From Nocardiopsis flavescens (GTDB lineage: Bacteria; Actinomycetota; Actinomycetes; Streptosporangiales; Streptosporangiaceae): 50,027 nt of DNA. Below are positions 10,291 to 22,100 of the stretch, piece by piece (the first letter of the stretch is position 1; every line of letters starts with the position of its first letter). The position numbers and the translations under genes are program-made. The stretch spans positions 1 through 50,027 of the forward strand of contig NZ_FQZK01000032.1 of assembly GCF_900141985.1 (NCBI RefSeq), read 5' to 3'. The notes beneath the pieces are model-generated. The model made no database searches, was not told the DNA's origin, and saw only the letters and a list, made by a program, of their open reading frames with translations.

Positions 10291-10639
10291 GGCAGGGCTC
10301 TTCCTTGTCCCGGGGCTGGGGGATCACCGAGCGGGGGCGCGGCGCCATGGGGCGCGACTGGTGGTGGTCGTCCTGGGACGGAACGAGACATTAGCGACCG
10401 AAAGTGAACAAAGGAATAGTGACGCAGGTCACAGAAATCGGGTTCCGGGGCGTACCGTGCCCCTTTGAGCACGTGAGCGCCGGGAACTTCTTCCTGTCCT
10501 GTTTTGGACAGATAGCCGAGGTTTGAAGCCTCGTGGGATCCGGTAATACAAGTGGGCTCTTCTGCGTGTTCCGGGGGCTCGGCCGCATCCGGGCCGCCGG
10601 GCGTTCGGTGAACGTTCACCCGCCGCCGCGGGCTCGCCG
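10291..10639. other. Intergenic region upstream of the LamG-RHS unit
   Basis: This 349-bp gap is relatively AT-rich and holds no convincing gene. It must carry the promoter of the minus-strand LamG-RHS unit and the 3' end of the acyltransferase transcript. A Crp-type dyad lies at 10418-10433. Just downstream on the minus strand, TTCCTT and TAATGT are separated by 17 nt and could be weak -35/-10 elements. A small hairpin (10494-10499 with 10506-10511) has no T-run. Confidence 0.5.
10418..10433 (-). promoter_or_regulatory. Crp-type dyad upstream of LamG-RHS unit
   Basis: The plus strand reads AGTGACGCAGGTCACA. It contains GTGAC and GTCAC in dyad symmetry and fits the actinobacterial Crp/GlxR consensus (TGTGA-N6-TCACA; the Streptomyces form GTG-N6-G-N-CAC). 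The site lies about 128 nt upstream of the LamG start, a position suited to activation. The regulator is inferred from the motif only. Confidence 0.5.
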
Positions 10640-12700
10640 TCAGCGGCGCTCGGCGAGGGTCCAGCGGCGTTCGAGTTCGGGGGCGAGGGTGCGCATGAAG
10701 GTGGCGCCGATGTGGCTGGCGTCCCAGTAGACGAGGACGTTGCCGATCACCGGGCGGCACACGTCCGGCTCGCAGAACAGGTCGGTGAGGTCCAGGGCCG
10801 TGACGTTGGCGGGCAGGGCGGCCTCCTCCAGCGGGGAGACCGGTGCCAGGGACCTCTCCGGCCCGGTGGTGCAGGCGCCGGTGTCGGCCGGGTCGGCCCC
10901 GGCCAGGCAGCCGGGCACGTCGAACCCGAACCGGGGGGTGTCGCGCACCGCGACGACCTCGATGCCCCACTCCCCCAGTTCGCGCCAGCGGTCCGTGTAG
11001 CCGTCCACCACCTGCTCCTCGCCGAAGCCGGCAGAGGCGTCCAGGCTGGTGGTGGTCCCGGTGGTGAAGACGGTGTCGGGCCGCAGCCGCTCCAGCTCCT
11101 CCATCACCCCGCGGTTCCACTCCGCGCAGGAGGTGTAGGACTCGCCCTTGTAGACCTGCGGGGCGTCGGTGAACAGGCAGGCGCCCTTGACGATGTTGAC
11201 GAGGCGCCAGTCGTTCTCGACCGCGATCACATCCAGGGCCGGGAACCAGTGGGCGGCGTGCGAGCCGCCCACCAGCGCCACCGTGCGCTCGGGGTCGGGG
11301 GACCCGTACTCGCAGACCAGGACCTCGGAGTCCATGGTCGTCTGGTTGCAGCCGTCGGCGTAGGTGGCGGGGGCGTCCTCGGCCGCCAGCGACACCGGCG
11401 GGTAGACGGGCGTGCCCGGTGCGGCGGCGGCCCCGTCGGAGACGGCCGCGCCGGGGTAGCTGGTGCCGTCGGCGAGCAGGGCGTCCCAGCGGGCACGTTC
11501 GGCGTTCTGGACACCCGCCCAGGCACCGGCCGCGCCCAGGGTCGGCAGGAGGAAGGCCACCGCCACGGCGGTGCCGCGCAGCACCGCCCTGCGCCCCGCC
11601 CCGCGCCCGCGGGCGGCGAGCCGGTCGGCGAGCGGGGTGGTCGCGGCGGCGGCCAGCACCGACACCGCCAGGACGGCCGCGCCGCCCTGCGGGGTGGCCA
11701 GCTCGCGGCCGGTGGCGGCCAGGTAGAAGACGAGGACCGGCCAGTGCCACAGGTACAGGGCGTAGGAGATCGAGCCCAGGTAGCGCAGCGGCCGGGAGGA
11801 GAGCAGCCGGTCGGCGCCCACCGCCCCTCCGGCGGGCGAGGCCGCGGCGATGACGGCCGCGGCGGCCAGGGTGGGCCACAGCGCCGCGAAGCCGGGGAAG
11901 GCCGTGGACACCTGGAGCAATACCCCGCACAGCACCAGGGCGGCCAGCCCCGCCCAGCCCAGGGCCAGGCGGGTCCGGCGCCCCGGGTTCAGCAGCGGCA
12001 GCAGCAGGGCCACCAGGCCGCCGAGTGCCGGCTCCCAGACCCGGGCGCCGGTGTCGAAGTAGGCCCAGGGCTGGTTCACCCGGGTCACGACGACCGAGTA
12101 GGCGAGGGAGAGCGCGAAGACCGCGGCCAGCACCCACAGCAGCGGGCGCCGCGGATCGCGCCCCGCGCGGCGGGCGAGCAGGACCGCGCCCGCGACCAGG
12201 GCGGGCCACACCAGGTAGAACTGCCACTGCACGGCCAGCGACCAGAAGTGCTGGAAGGGGTCGGGGACGCCGTCACGGGCCAGGTAGTCCACCGAGTCCA
12301 GGGCCAGGCGCCAGTTGGTGTGGCCGAGCAGGGCCGCCACCGCTCCCCCGGGCGCCTCCCGCCACTGCGTCTGCGGCAGGAACAGCCACGTCCCGGCGAG
12401 GGTGAACAGGACGACCAGGGCCGCGGTCGGCAGGAGCCGGGCGGCCAGCCGGGCGAGGAAGGCGCCGTAGCGGATGCCGCCGCCGGTGGCGGCGCGCAGC
12501 AGGGAGGAGGTGACGAGCAGGCCCGTGAGCATGAGGAACACGTCGACGCCGCCGGAGACCCGGCCGAGCCAGATGTGGTAGGCGGCCACCAGGAGCACGG
12601 CCACGGCGCGCAGCCCGTCGATGCCGGGCCGGTGCCCGCCGGTGCCGACCTCGACGGGCCGCGCCCGTCCTGTCTCCTCGGGGGCGGTGGGAGAGGGCAC
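10640..12700 (-). CDS. Membrane O-acyltransferase with C-terminal SGNH domain (OatA-like)
   Basis: The 686-residue protein has an acyltransferase-3 membrane domain at about residues 25-400. It opens with RPGIDGLRAVAVL and His42 in AAYHIWLGRVSGGVDVF, and includes SYALYLWHWPVLVFY, with roughly ten hydrophobic helices. An extracytoplasmic SGNH domain covers about 430-686. The nucleophile block is VALVGGSHAAHW (Ser480) and the D-x-x-H block is YWDASH (Asp660, His663). Block I has Gly before the Ser where GDS or GNS is usual. Proteins of this fusion move acyl groups across the membrane and O-acylate cell-wall glycans or exported glycans; the acceptor cannot be read from sequence. It stands alone, upstream of and codirectional with the LamG-RHS unit but 349 bp away, so a functional link is uncertain. 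Confidence 0.9.
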   Translation of the reverse strand: MPSPTAPEETGRARPVEVGTGGHRPGIDGLRAVAVLLVAAYHIWLGRVSGGVDVFLMLTGLLVTSSLLRAATGGGIRYGAFLARLAARLLPTAALVVLFTLAGTWLFLPQTQWREAPGGAVAALLGHTNWRLALDSVDYLARDGVPDPFQHFWSLAVQWQFYLVWPALVAGAVLLARRAGRDPRRPLLWVLAAVFALSLAYSVVVTRVNQPWAYFDTGARVWEPALGGLVALLLPLLNPGRRTRLALGWAGLAALVLCGVLLQVSTAFPGFAALWPTLAAAAVIAAASPAGGAVGADRLLSSRPLRYLGSISYALYLWHWPVLVFYLAATGRELATPQGGAAVLAVSVLAAAATTPLADRLAARGRGAGRRAVLRGTAVAVAFLLPTLGAAGAWAGVQNAERARWDALLADGTSYPGAAVSDGAAAAPGTPVYPPVSLAAEDAPATYADGCNQTTMDSEVLVCEYGSPDPERTVALVGGSHAAHWFPALDVIAVENDWRLVNIVKGACLFTDAPQVYKGESYTSCAEWNRGVMEELERLRPDTVFTTGTTTSLDASAGFGEEQVVDGYTDRWRELGEWGIEVVAVRDTPRFGFDVPGCLAGADPADTGACTTGPERSLAPVSPLEEAALPANVTALDLTDLFCEPDVCRPVIGNVLVYWDASHIGATFMRTLAPELERRWTLAERR

Positions 12701-12900
12701 GGGTGCTCGCTTTCACGGAAAAACAGGGGAGGGGGCGAACATCCTGCCCGACCGGGGTGGCCTGCGGGGATACTCCGGCTGAACGCCCTGTCACCTCCGT
12801 GTCACGGGGCCGGTCCCAGGGGTGGCGGGGCGGAGGGGGCGGGGCCGGGACGGGTGGAGGCCACGGAGCCGGGACGGTCGGAGGGCCCGGCGGCGCACGG

Positions 12901-12986
12901 CGCCGATCCGGAGTCCCGGCGGTCCGGGGCGCGCCGGTCCGGGGACCCCTCGGCCTCAGGGACGCGCCGATCCGGGGACCCGGCGG
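12901..12986 (+). repeat. Three degenerate 22-bp direct repeats
   Basis: Copies at 12901-12922, 12932-12953 and 12965-12986 approximate CGCCGATCCGGGGACCCGG followed by CGG. Spacing is 31 and 33 bp, about three helical turns. The unit contains a partial palindrome (CCGGGGACCCGG-like). The function is unknown. Confidence 0.5.
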
Positions 12987-13091
12987 ACGCGCGGACCCCG
13001 TCCGCCCGGAGCAGGCGGCCAGGGGGACAGCGCGGGGTGCGCCCGCGGTGACGGGCGGGCGAACAGTTCGGAAAGGACCGCGCGAACCCCG

Positions 13092-13119
13092 TTCCCGAGT
13101 GCCCGGATCATCCTAGGAT
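13092..13119 (+). promoter_or_regulatory. Candidate promoter of giant gene A
   Basis: A good actinomycete -10 hexamer, TAGGAT, lies at 13114-13119 inside the 10-bp palindrome ATCCTAGGAT. TTCCCG at 13092-13097 is a weak -35 with a 16-nt spacer. The predicted leader is about 70 nt before the ATG at 13195. The call rests on motif similarity only. Confidence 0.4.
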
Positions 13120-13194
13120 CGTCGCGTTCGCCGGTTCTCGTGGGCTCCGGCGACCGGCGACCGGCACAGGGATGAGACGGGCGGGAGCGCGCGC

Positions 13195-16100
13195 ATGGGG
13201 ATGGAGATCCCCGACGAACTGGCCAACCTCTTCTACGGCCTCACCGGCACCAAGTGGCCGGACGTGGACGAGGACCGGCTGCGGGACGTCTCCGACATGT
13301 ACTCCACGGTCGAGTACATCCTGGCCACCGAGCTGCCCGAGCTGATCGTGGTGCTGCGCCGCAAGGTGCAGTCGACGTTCGACGGGCGCACCACCGAGTA
13401 CTTCGAGAACTCCCTCGCCCAGTTCACCGCCGGGCAGCGCGACTACGTCGGCGAGGCCGCGCAGCTGGCCGCGGACATCCAGAAGTACGCCAAGGAGTCC
13501 GCCAACCAGGTCGAGTACGCCAAGTGGATGATCATCGGCCAGCTCATCCAGCTGGCCCTGGAGATCGCCTGGGCGATCGCGACGGCGAAGTTCACGTTCG
13601 GGGCCTCGCTGGCGTGGATCTCGATGTTCAGGTTCATCCGCAGCCAGGCGATCCGCCGCATCCTCAACTGGCTGGTGTGGAACCTGCTGAGCCACCTGTT
13701 CGTGGCCCAGCTGTTCGGCGTCACCATGGACCTGCTCATCCAGCGCATCCAGATGGACCAGGGCAACCGGGACGAGTGGGACAAGGAACTCACCCGGATG
13801 GCCGCCGCGGGCGCGTTCGTGGAGGGCCTGCTCAGCGCCGGCCTGTCCTTCGGCGCGGACCTGTTCCTCAACAAGCAGTTGGCGAAGCTGTTCGGCGACA
13901 ACCTCCCCGACCCGGTCGTCCCGCCGCCCGTGCGCGACATCGTCCCCGAGCCGCCGCCCGGCCCCGTCGGGCGCGGGCCCGAGCCGACCCCGGACCCGCC
14001 GCCGCTGCGGGACATCCCCGAGACCCTGCCCACGCCCACCCCCCGCACGCCCGACCCCGGCCCCCTGGACCCGCCGCCCGTGCGCGAGGGCGCGCCCGAC
14101 CCGCCGGGTCCGCCGAACGGCCCGCCGGGGCCTCCCCCGGGCGGCGGGCCACCGCCCCCGGCCCCGCGTCCGCCCGGGAGCATCACGCCGGAGTTCGACA
14201 AGGACCTGGTGACGCTGTTCGCCCGCAACTCCAACGAGTTCCTGAGCCCGGCGCAGCGGCCCAACACCGCGAGCAGGGGCATCGGGCACGGCGAGCGGTT
14301 CATCGACGGGGCCGGGGACGTGTTCGCCCGCCACTTCCGCGACGAGCTGGGGGAGGGCGCCGCCCGGCAGCTGGGCCGCGACTACGCCGAGACCCTGCTG
14401 CGGAACTGGAACACCCCGCGCGCGACCTCGGCGCTCGACGACGTGCTGGGCGGTGCTCCGCTGCCGCAGAGCACCCGGGACCACCTGGCGCGGGACGTCC
14501 CGCGCGCCTTCGCCGACACGGTGGCGGAGTTCGGGAACCGGTGGCGGGACCGGCTCACCGCCCTGGGCATCGGTGCGGGCTCCGGCGCGTTCGAGGGCTA
14601 CATGGGCGAGGGCCTGACCAACCTGATCTTCTCCCCCGAGCAGGAGTGGAAGGCGTCGGGGATGTCCGCGGTGGCCGGGGCCGCCACCTCGGTCGTGCAC
14701 GACCTGTCCGTGGCCGGCGGGCTCAAGGCCATCGACTCCCTCAGCGACCTGCACGCGCTCAACAACACCCCCGTGGACCTGCCGGACCCGGACGGGTCCG
14801 GCACGCGCGGTCCGGTCCCGGACGGCGGCGGGGACGGCCGCGACCAGCCGTTCGCCCCGGGCCGGGGGAACGGCGGCGGCTTCGGCGGGAACGGCTTCGG
14901 CGGCAACGGGTTCGGCAACGAGGAGGGGCCGGTCCTGCGGCTGCGGGGCGGGGGCGGCGACGACATGTCGTTCGACCTCGGATCCGAGTTCGGGTCGGAG
15001 TTCAGGTCCGAGTACGGGGACGACGACGGCGACGACGTGTCGACGATCGCCCCGTCGGAGGAGTGGTCGGCGCTCGACGGGCGGCGGAGCGAGGACGGTG
15101 AGGGCGGACGCGGCCGGCCCGGGGAGGAGGCCGCGGCGGGCCCGCGCGAGCGCACGGAGTCGAACGGGGAGCGTTCCGGTCCCCCGGCGCAGGCCGGCGG
15201 GGAGCGGAACGTGCCGCGCACCGAGAGCTCCGGCGGCACCGAGTCCGGCGGGCGGTTCACTCCGCCGCCCGCCCCCGCCGAGTCCGGGGGCCAGAACGAC
15301 ACGCGCTCCGGGGGCGGCGACCGCACGGGCGGTTCCGGGAACGTCGGCCGCAACGGCGAGAACCCGCTCGCCCCGCCGTCCGCCGAGCAGAACAACGGCC
15401 TCACCGGTGGCGACGAGCGCACGGACGAGACCGGGGACGAGGCCGAGAGCCCGCTGCCGTCCCCGCCCGCGGAGCAGGGCGAGCAGGACACCACCGTCAC
15501 CGAACGCGGCGGCGAGACCGGCGACGAGGCCGAGACGCCGGCCCCGGTCCCACCCGCCGAACAGAACACCGGCGGCGACGAACGCACGAACGAGACGGGC
15601 GAGGACAACGAGAACCCGCTCTCTCCTCCGCCGCCCGCTGAACAGGGCGAACAGGGCGGGCAGAACACCGTCCCCACCGGCGAGGACGGCGGGGCCGAGA
15701 CCACGCTCACCCCGCCCGGTGGGGAAGGCGAACAGAACACCACCGTCACCGAACGCACCGGCGAGACCGGCGACGAGGCCGAGACGCCGCTCCCGGTCCC
15801 GCCCGCCGAACAGGACACCGGCGGCGGTGAACGCACGAACGAGACGGGCCGGGACGACGGGACCCGGCTCCCGCCCCCGCCCGCCGGGGAGGAGGGGCGG
15901 AACACCACGGACGACCAGAACGTCGTTCGCGAGCGCACCGTCACCGAAGGCGAGACCGGCGTCACCGTGGCCCCCACCGTGCCCCGGAACGGGGAGGAGG
16001 GGCTCGACGGCTCCACCAGGGACGGGCGGCGCACCGTGGCCGAGGACGGGTTCCTCGGCGTGGAGGAGGTCGCCGAACACGGCCCCGCCGTCTCCGAGAC

Positions 16101-19100
16101 CCCGGTGCACCAGGTCGCTCCCCCGGCCGTGCAGTCCCCGCCCGCCGGAGAGGCGCAGGGTTCACGGGACACCTCGGCCCACCGGGGAGGCGGGCGCGGT
16201 CCCCTCCCCGGCGGCCGGACCGAGCAGCCGTCCCCGCGGGCCGAGGACGGGGGCGCGGACAACGGCGTGCGCTCCGGAGCCGCGCGGGAGGACGGGGTGT
16301 TCCGCACCGGGCAGGGCGACCCGGAGGTCCACGAGAGCGGCGGCCTTACGCCGCTTCCGCCGGGCGAGGGGGGCTCGGGCCCACCGGAGCGGCGCGGGGG
16401 CGAGACCGACCTGGACGCCTTCTTCCGCTCGCTGACGCCGCCGGTCGAGTCGACCTCCTCCGACGGGACGGTCCGGCCCGCGACCGTCCCGGGGGACGAG
16501 GGGCGGCCCCCGCGCCTGGAGAGCACGTCGGACGCCGAGAAGACCGACGACGGGCTCACCCCCGAGGACCCGGGCCCGCCGCCGCCTCCCCCGCCCGCGC
16601 CCCCGCGGGAGGAGGACGCGGACAAGCGCACCCCCGCGCCTACCGACAAGGACGCCCGCAAGCCCTCGGACGAGCGCCGTGGGCGCGAGGACCGCGACCG
16701 GCGGCCCCCGAAGGAGCCCGTCACCGAGGAGACCCTCACCCCCGCCCCGCCGCCCGGTGAGGAAGGCGGGGAGGAGACCGTCACCGACCCGCTCGCGTCC
16801 CCGCCCGCCGAGGAGACCGGCGGGGAGTTCCGCGACCCCAGGACCACGCCGTCCGAGGAGGTCCGGACCGGGAGGACCGAGAGCCTTCCGCCCCCGCCGC
16901 CCGGTGAGGAAGGCGGGGAGGAGACCGTCACCGACCCGCTCGCACCGCCGCCCCCGCCCGCCGAGGAGACCCCGGAGAAGACCCCCGAGAAGAAGGCCGC
17001 AACGCCGCCGCCTCCTGTCGAGGAGGAGTCCTCCGAGGACCCGCTCGCACCGCCGCCCGGCGAGGAGACCGTCGGGAAGACTTCCGAGGTGCCCCCTCCT
17101 CCCCCCGAGGAGAAGGCCCCCGAAGAAAAGGCGCCTGAGAAGAAGGCCGCCGAGGAGACCGGCACCGAGGGCACCGAGACCCCGCCACCCCCGCCCGAGG
17201 AGAAGGCCCCCAAGGAGGAGACCCCCAGGAGAAAGGCACCCGAGGAGCCGCCCCCGCCCGGGGAGGAGGGTTCGCGGTCGACGCCGCCGCCTCCCCCGCC
17301 GCCGCCCGGCGAGGAGGCCGTCACACCCCTCCCGCCGCCGCCCGACCCGCTCTCCGGACCCCCCGAGCCGGAGGGCGCCCCCGGCCCGGTCCGGCTCAAC
17401 TACCTGATCGACTCGCGGTGGATCGAGTCGTACGGCGTCCGCGTGGACCCGGACGCGGTCCTGGACACGCGCGCCGACCTGCCAGCTGACGTGCGCGCCC
17501 CGCTGCGGCGCAAGTTGGAGTCCGACCCCCGGGACTTCTTCTCCCGCGACGGGGTCACCGCGACCTCCGCCGACGGCACGGCGTACACGCTGCGGCTGCG
17601 CTCCACCGACGACTGGCACACGGGGGGCCGGGACCGCGGGGGCGCCGAGAAGGCCAAGTACAAGGGACTGCACGACACGCAGACCCAGAGCTCGCGCGGC
17701 GAGTCGGGCATGGTCGGCTCCGCCCGCCGCCCGGTCGTCGCCTTCCAGGCCAACCTCCTGGGCGTCGACGGCCTCCCCGCCCCGGCCGCGGGCTTCCGAG
17801 CGTCGGCCTTCGGCGGCTCCGCCGTGCAGCAGCAGTCCGGCGACACCGGCCACACCCAGACCCTCACCACGGAGATGACCGGTGAGGGGACGGCCTACAC
17901 CACCGAGCTGACCGCCGAGTGGTCCCCGGACAGGCCGCCGCCTCCCCCCGCGGCGGACACTCCGCGGGCCCGCGCCGAGGGCGTGGACCTGGGCCCGACG
18001 CCGTCCCGGGCCCCGATCGAGGGCGGGGTGGAACTCGTCCTCATGGGCGGGCTGCGGCGGCGCGACGACCTGCCCGAGCGGATCACGTTCACCGACCCCT
18101 TCCTGCCCCCGCCCGCCGCCGAGGCCACGACCGGGGAGGAGGGCACCGGCACCGGGGGCGGTCCGCCCGACCGCACCGGGGACCCGGTCGGCGACGAGGA
18201 GGCCCCCCGCCGCTACGGCGGCTACCTGGCCAACTCCCACCCGATCTCGATCGACGCCATCACCCGCCGCGTGGAGACCCCCGACTCCGGGACCGACACC
18301 GGCTCGGAGCGGACCGCCCCCGACCGGGGCGCCCCGCGGGAGGGCCGCTCCCGGTGGCGCGACCTGCTCACCCCGTGGAAGCCGCGGGACCGGGACCCGG
18401 CCGAGACCCCCACCGGCCTCAACTCCTGGATCTCCGACCGCCTCGGCTTCGAGGCGCCCGGCGAGGGCTCCAACACCCGCACCGTGCTGCACCGCCCCCG
18501 GCCCGGCAGCGGCGAGCCCAAGGTGGCGACCCACCCCAAGTCGGGGTCGCGCGCCGTCCGGCGCGAGATGGACCGGCGCGGCGTCCTGGAGGTGTTCGCC
18601 GACGACATCGTCATGACCCAGCTGCCCACCATGACCGACGAGCCGCGCACCGTGCGCATCCCCGACGCCAAGGGCGGGACGCGGCTGCTCACCATCTGGG
18701 CGCCGCCGACCTCCATGGAGCTGGTCCCGGAGGCTCCCAAGGACTTCAACATGAAGTTCACCGACCGCTACGCCCGCGGCGCCTCGGTGCTCGCCAACCG
18801 GCTCAAGGGCTTCTTCGTGGCGGTGTCGGGCGGCGTGGTCACCCGCGTGCCCGGCGACGCGGTCCGGGTGGACGCGCCCTACTTCGAGGCGCGCTTCCAG
18901 CGCGTGTGGGCCAAGGGCCGGGGGCGCTCGGACAACTCCTGGGACGCCCACCTGTTCCACAGCACGGACACGGCCGTGTACCGGACCCGGCGGACGATCG
19001 CCGTGTGGCTGGACGGCGACGCCGAGCCCACGTACTTCGACGCCTCCGGCCTGGAGGCGGTCACGGCCGACGACGTGCGGCGCCTGGACGGCGATCCCCC

Positions 19101-22100
19101 CGAGACGGCGGAGGTGGAGCGGACGGGGGACCCGTTCCTGGACCGCGAGGGCGGGCCGACCCACTTCGGCGACGCGCTGGTCCGCGACGTGACGCACGAG
19201 GACGGCTCCGAGATGCGGGAGGAGGACGGGGGGCTGCCGCAGTCCTTCTTCCGGGACTTCGCGCACCAGGTGCTGACCCAGATCGACCGGGACTACCCCG
19301 GCCTGGTGCTGCCGCACCTGGCCGTCCCCGGCACGCCGGCGCCCGAGAACCCACACGCGGGCTGGAACCACCGGCGCAACCGCAGGACCGCCGAGCTGAA
19401 CACCGAGACGGTGCTGGCGCGGATCAACTCCTCCGACTTCCGGGCCGACCGCGACGCCTGGCTGTCGGGCCAGGTGGAGATCAAGCTGGTGGAGACGAAG
19501 TTCCTGCCGTTCGGCAACGAGGTGCGCGAGCGCAGGTTCACCGTGCCGGACCACATCTCGGTGTGGCCGCGGGTCGAGGTGCTCGGCTACTCCGAGGCCG
19601 CCGACCCCCTCGACACCTCGCACACCGGCAGCACCACCGGTTCCTCCTCGAACATCAACCGCAAGTCGGACAAGATCACGTCGGTCACCGCGGAGGGCCG
19701 GACCGGCGTGACCCTGCGCGGCGTCTCCTCGGGCGTCGACTCCTTCGGCGCGCCCAACCAGGGCGGCGGCGTCCACTTCCGCGCCGCCAACGAGTTCCGG
19801 ACCAGGAAGCAGAGCGAGTACGGCGTCTCGGCGACGGCCGAGACCAACGTCAAGGACAAGAGCGGCAGCCGGGTGCTCTTCGCCGACCTGCGGTTCTCGG
19901 CATGGATGGGGCCCGACGACTCCCTGGTGCCGCGCTCCGCCCGGTGGGACGCGCCCTCGCGGACGGGCATGGGGCGGGAGCTGTTCGGCGACGGCGAGGG
20001 CCTTCCGGACCCGCCGCGGGCCCGGGCGGAGCTGCACACGCCGCGCAACGGGCGGCGCTTCGCGCTCGACGCGCCGCCCGAGCAGCCGCCCGCCCCGCCC
20101 CGGAAGCTGCCCTCCTCCCAGGCGAAGCGGCTGTTCGACAACGGCGCCTCGGCCTTCCTCCCCGAGAACCTCCCCCTGCGGACGCCGCCGTCCTCACCCC
20201 CGGCGCGGCTGGAGACCATCACGGAGGTGGCCGAGGACGCCGAGACCGCGGTGGAGGGCGCGCCGCCGCCGGAGGGCACCACCGAGGGGACGCCCCCGCC
20301 GGAGGGCACCGAGGGGGCGCCGCCGGTCGGGCGCACCACCGACACCGCGGTCGGCCGCGACACCCGCACTCCGGAGCCGGAACTGCGGATCGAGCCGACG
20401 GACCGGGCGCGGCGCCTGTCGCAGACGTTCTCCAGCGTCCAGGCCTTCAACCCGGCCCTCCTGCGGCGCGACTCCGGGGTCGTCACCGTCACCACGCTCA
20501 CCTACTCGGGCCTGGACCGCGACCACTGGGCGTTCTCCCGCGCGGCGTCCTCCCGGGAGGGCGCGGCGGCGATCATCGCCGGCAACACCTCGCCGCAGTC
20601 GCTGGCGGCCTCGCCGGGGCTCCAGCGGGACGGCGGCTCCCGGTTCCGGGTACAACTCGACGACGGCATCGCCCCGTGGCGCACCCGGCCGACCACGGCG
20701 ACCTGGTACATCCCCACCCACGTCGCCTCCGCGCTGCTGCGCGAGTTCGCGGTGATGGAGCCCAACCAGGTCAAGGAGATCTCCTACGGCTTCGGCACGT
20801 CCCGGGAGTCCGTCTTCAGCACGGCCCTGACCGCGCGGGGGGTCTTCAGCTCGCAGCCCACCGCCGCCACCCCCGAGCAGGCCCCGCGCGGGTCCGCCGG
20901 GCCCATCGTCCAGCCGGGCGTGGAGTTGCGGTACACCCCCTACGGGCACGGGCGCGGCGAGTCGTCCTCGGTGACCTTCCGCACCAGGCGGGAGGTCAAG
21001 TTCACCGGCTCCACGTTCGAGTTCGTGACCCACGGGGTCATCCTCCAGGCCACCGAGCACAAGAAGGACTTCGACTTCCTGTTCTCCGTGCCGCGCTCGC
21101 CCGGGGCCGGGGACTACTCGGCGTGGACGGCGCAGGTGCGCGACGCCCAGAAGACGATGGTCCCCGCGCTGTGGGTGTTCGCGCAGGGCCTGGTCGACGA
21201 TCAGCTGACCTGGGGCCCGGACGGGCGGGTGACCAAGGGGGCCCACCCGCCGCCGCAGGGCCCGCACCGCCGGCTGGAGCTCAAGCCCGACCTGCACGGG
21301 AAGGGCTACGACACCCGGCCCGTGCACGTGCCCGGCCTCATCTCCCAGCTGGAGCAGCGGCTGCGGCGGGGCGGCTGGGAGCTGACCACGCACTCGCGGG
21401 AGGACCTCGTCCAGACGGTCACCTCCCACCTCAACCGCGGGATGGCCAACCTGTCGGGCGTGGAGGTGCGCGTGGTGCCCACCGACACGCGGTGGGAGTC
21501 CTCGGAGTGGACCCCGCGCATCAAGGACCGGTCGCGGGTGGCGACCCTGGACCTGGGGCTCTTCCCGATGCCGTCGACCGTCGAGCAGATCGGCGGGCGG
21601 ATGGAGTTCGTCGACCGCAACGTCAAGGTGACCTCGGAGTCGGAGTCGGAGAGCTCCTTCCGCGGGTACGGCGCGGGCGGCGGCGTCGACCTGCTGGGGC
21701 CGATCGGCAACCGGGAGGACCCGGCGACGGGCCGCCAGGTCGGCGCGATCAGCGCCGGCGGCACCCCCGGCTACCGCCGCCAGAAGCTGGTGGAGGACGC
21801 GTCCGCGGAGAACCGCGCCCGCGAGGAGACCCAGGAGCGGGTCGTGTTCACGCCCTACGCCGTGGTCACGACGCCGACCCGGGTGGACGCGAGCCTGCGG
21901 ATCGGCGACCAGGTCTTCAACGCCTCGGTCGTGGACGGGGAGGCGCAGTCCGTCCACCCGCTCCCCTACCTGGAGACGCTGGGCCGCGGCGCGGACACCG
22001 AGCCGCCCGGGACGCGCTACCGGCCCGCGAGCTTCACGCGCACCGACGAGGGGAGCTACGAGGACGACTGGGCGGCGGTCAACCGCGGGCGGGACGGCCG

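Larger units (their letters stand above)
12701..13194. other. Divergent intergenic region with degenerate GC-rich repeats
   Basis: This region separates the minus-strand acyltransferase from the plus-strand giant gene. Its frames are low-complexity G/R/P-rich and not credible genes. It holds three degenerate 22-bp direct repeats (12901-12986) and a candidate plus-strand promoter (13092-13119). A pyrimidine-rich stretch next to the acyltransferase start probably belongs to that gene's leader. Confidence 0.5.

Noticed and set aside
7798..10407. Plus-strand open frame of 869 codons
   Set aside because: It is the mirror of the LamG gene; its composition is V/G-repetitive with no domain, and the minus strand has a signal peptide and two clear LamG folds.
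10494..10511. CTGTCC / GGACAG hairpin as a terminator for the acyltransferase gene
   Set aside because: The stem is only 6 bp, lies about 130 nt beyond the stop and has no T-run, so support is too weak.
10712..13051. Plus-strand open frame of 779 codons over the acyltransferase and its upstream gap
   Set aside because: It runs antisense through a membrane protein with intact AT3 and SGNH motifs and ends in low-complexity sequence.
15400..17390. Repeat-rich stretch of giant gene A as a possible CRISPR-like array
   Set aside because: The repeats are in-frame protein repeats of variable length and spacing, without constant repeats separated by unique spacers.
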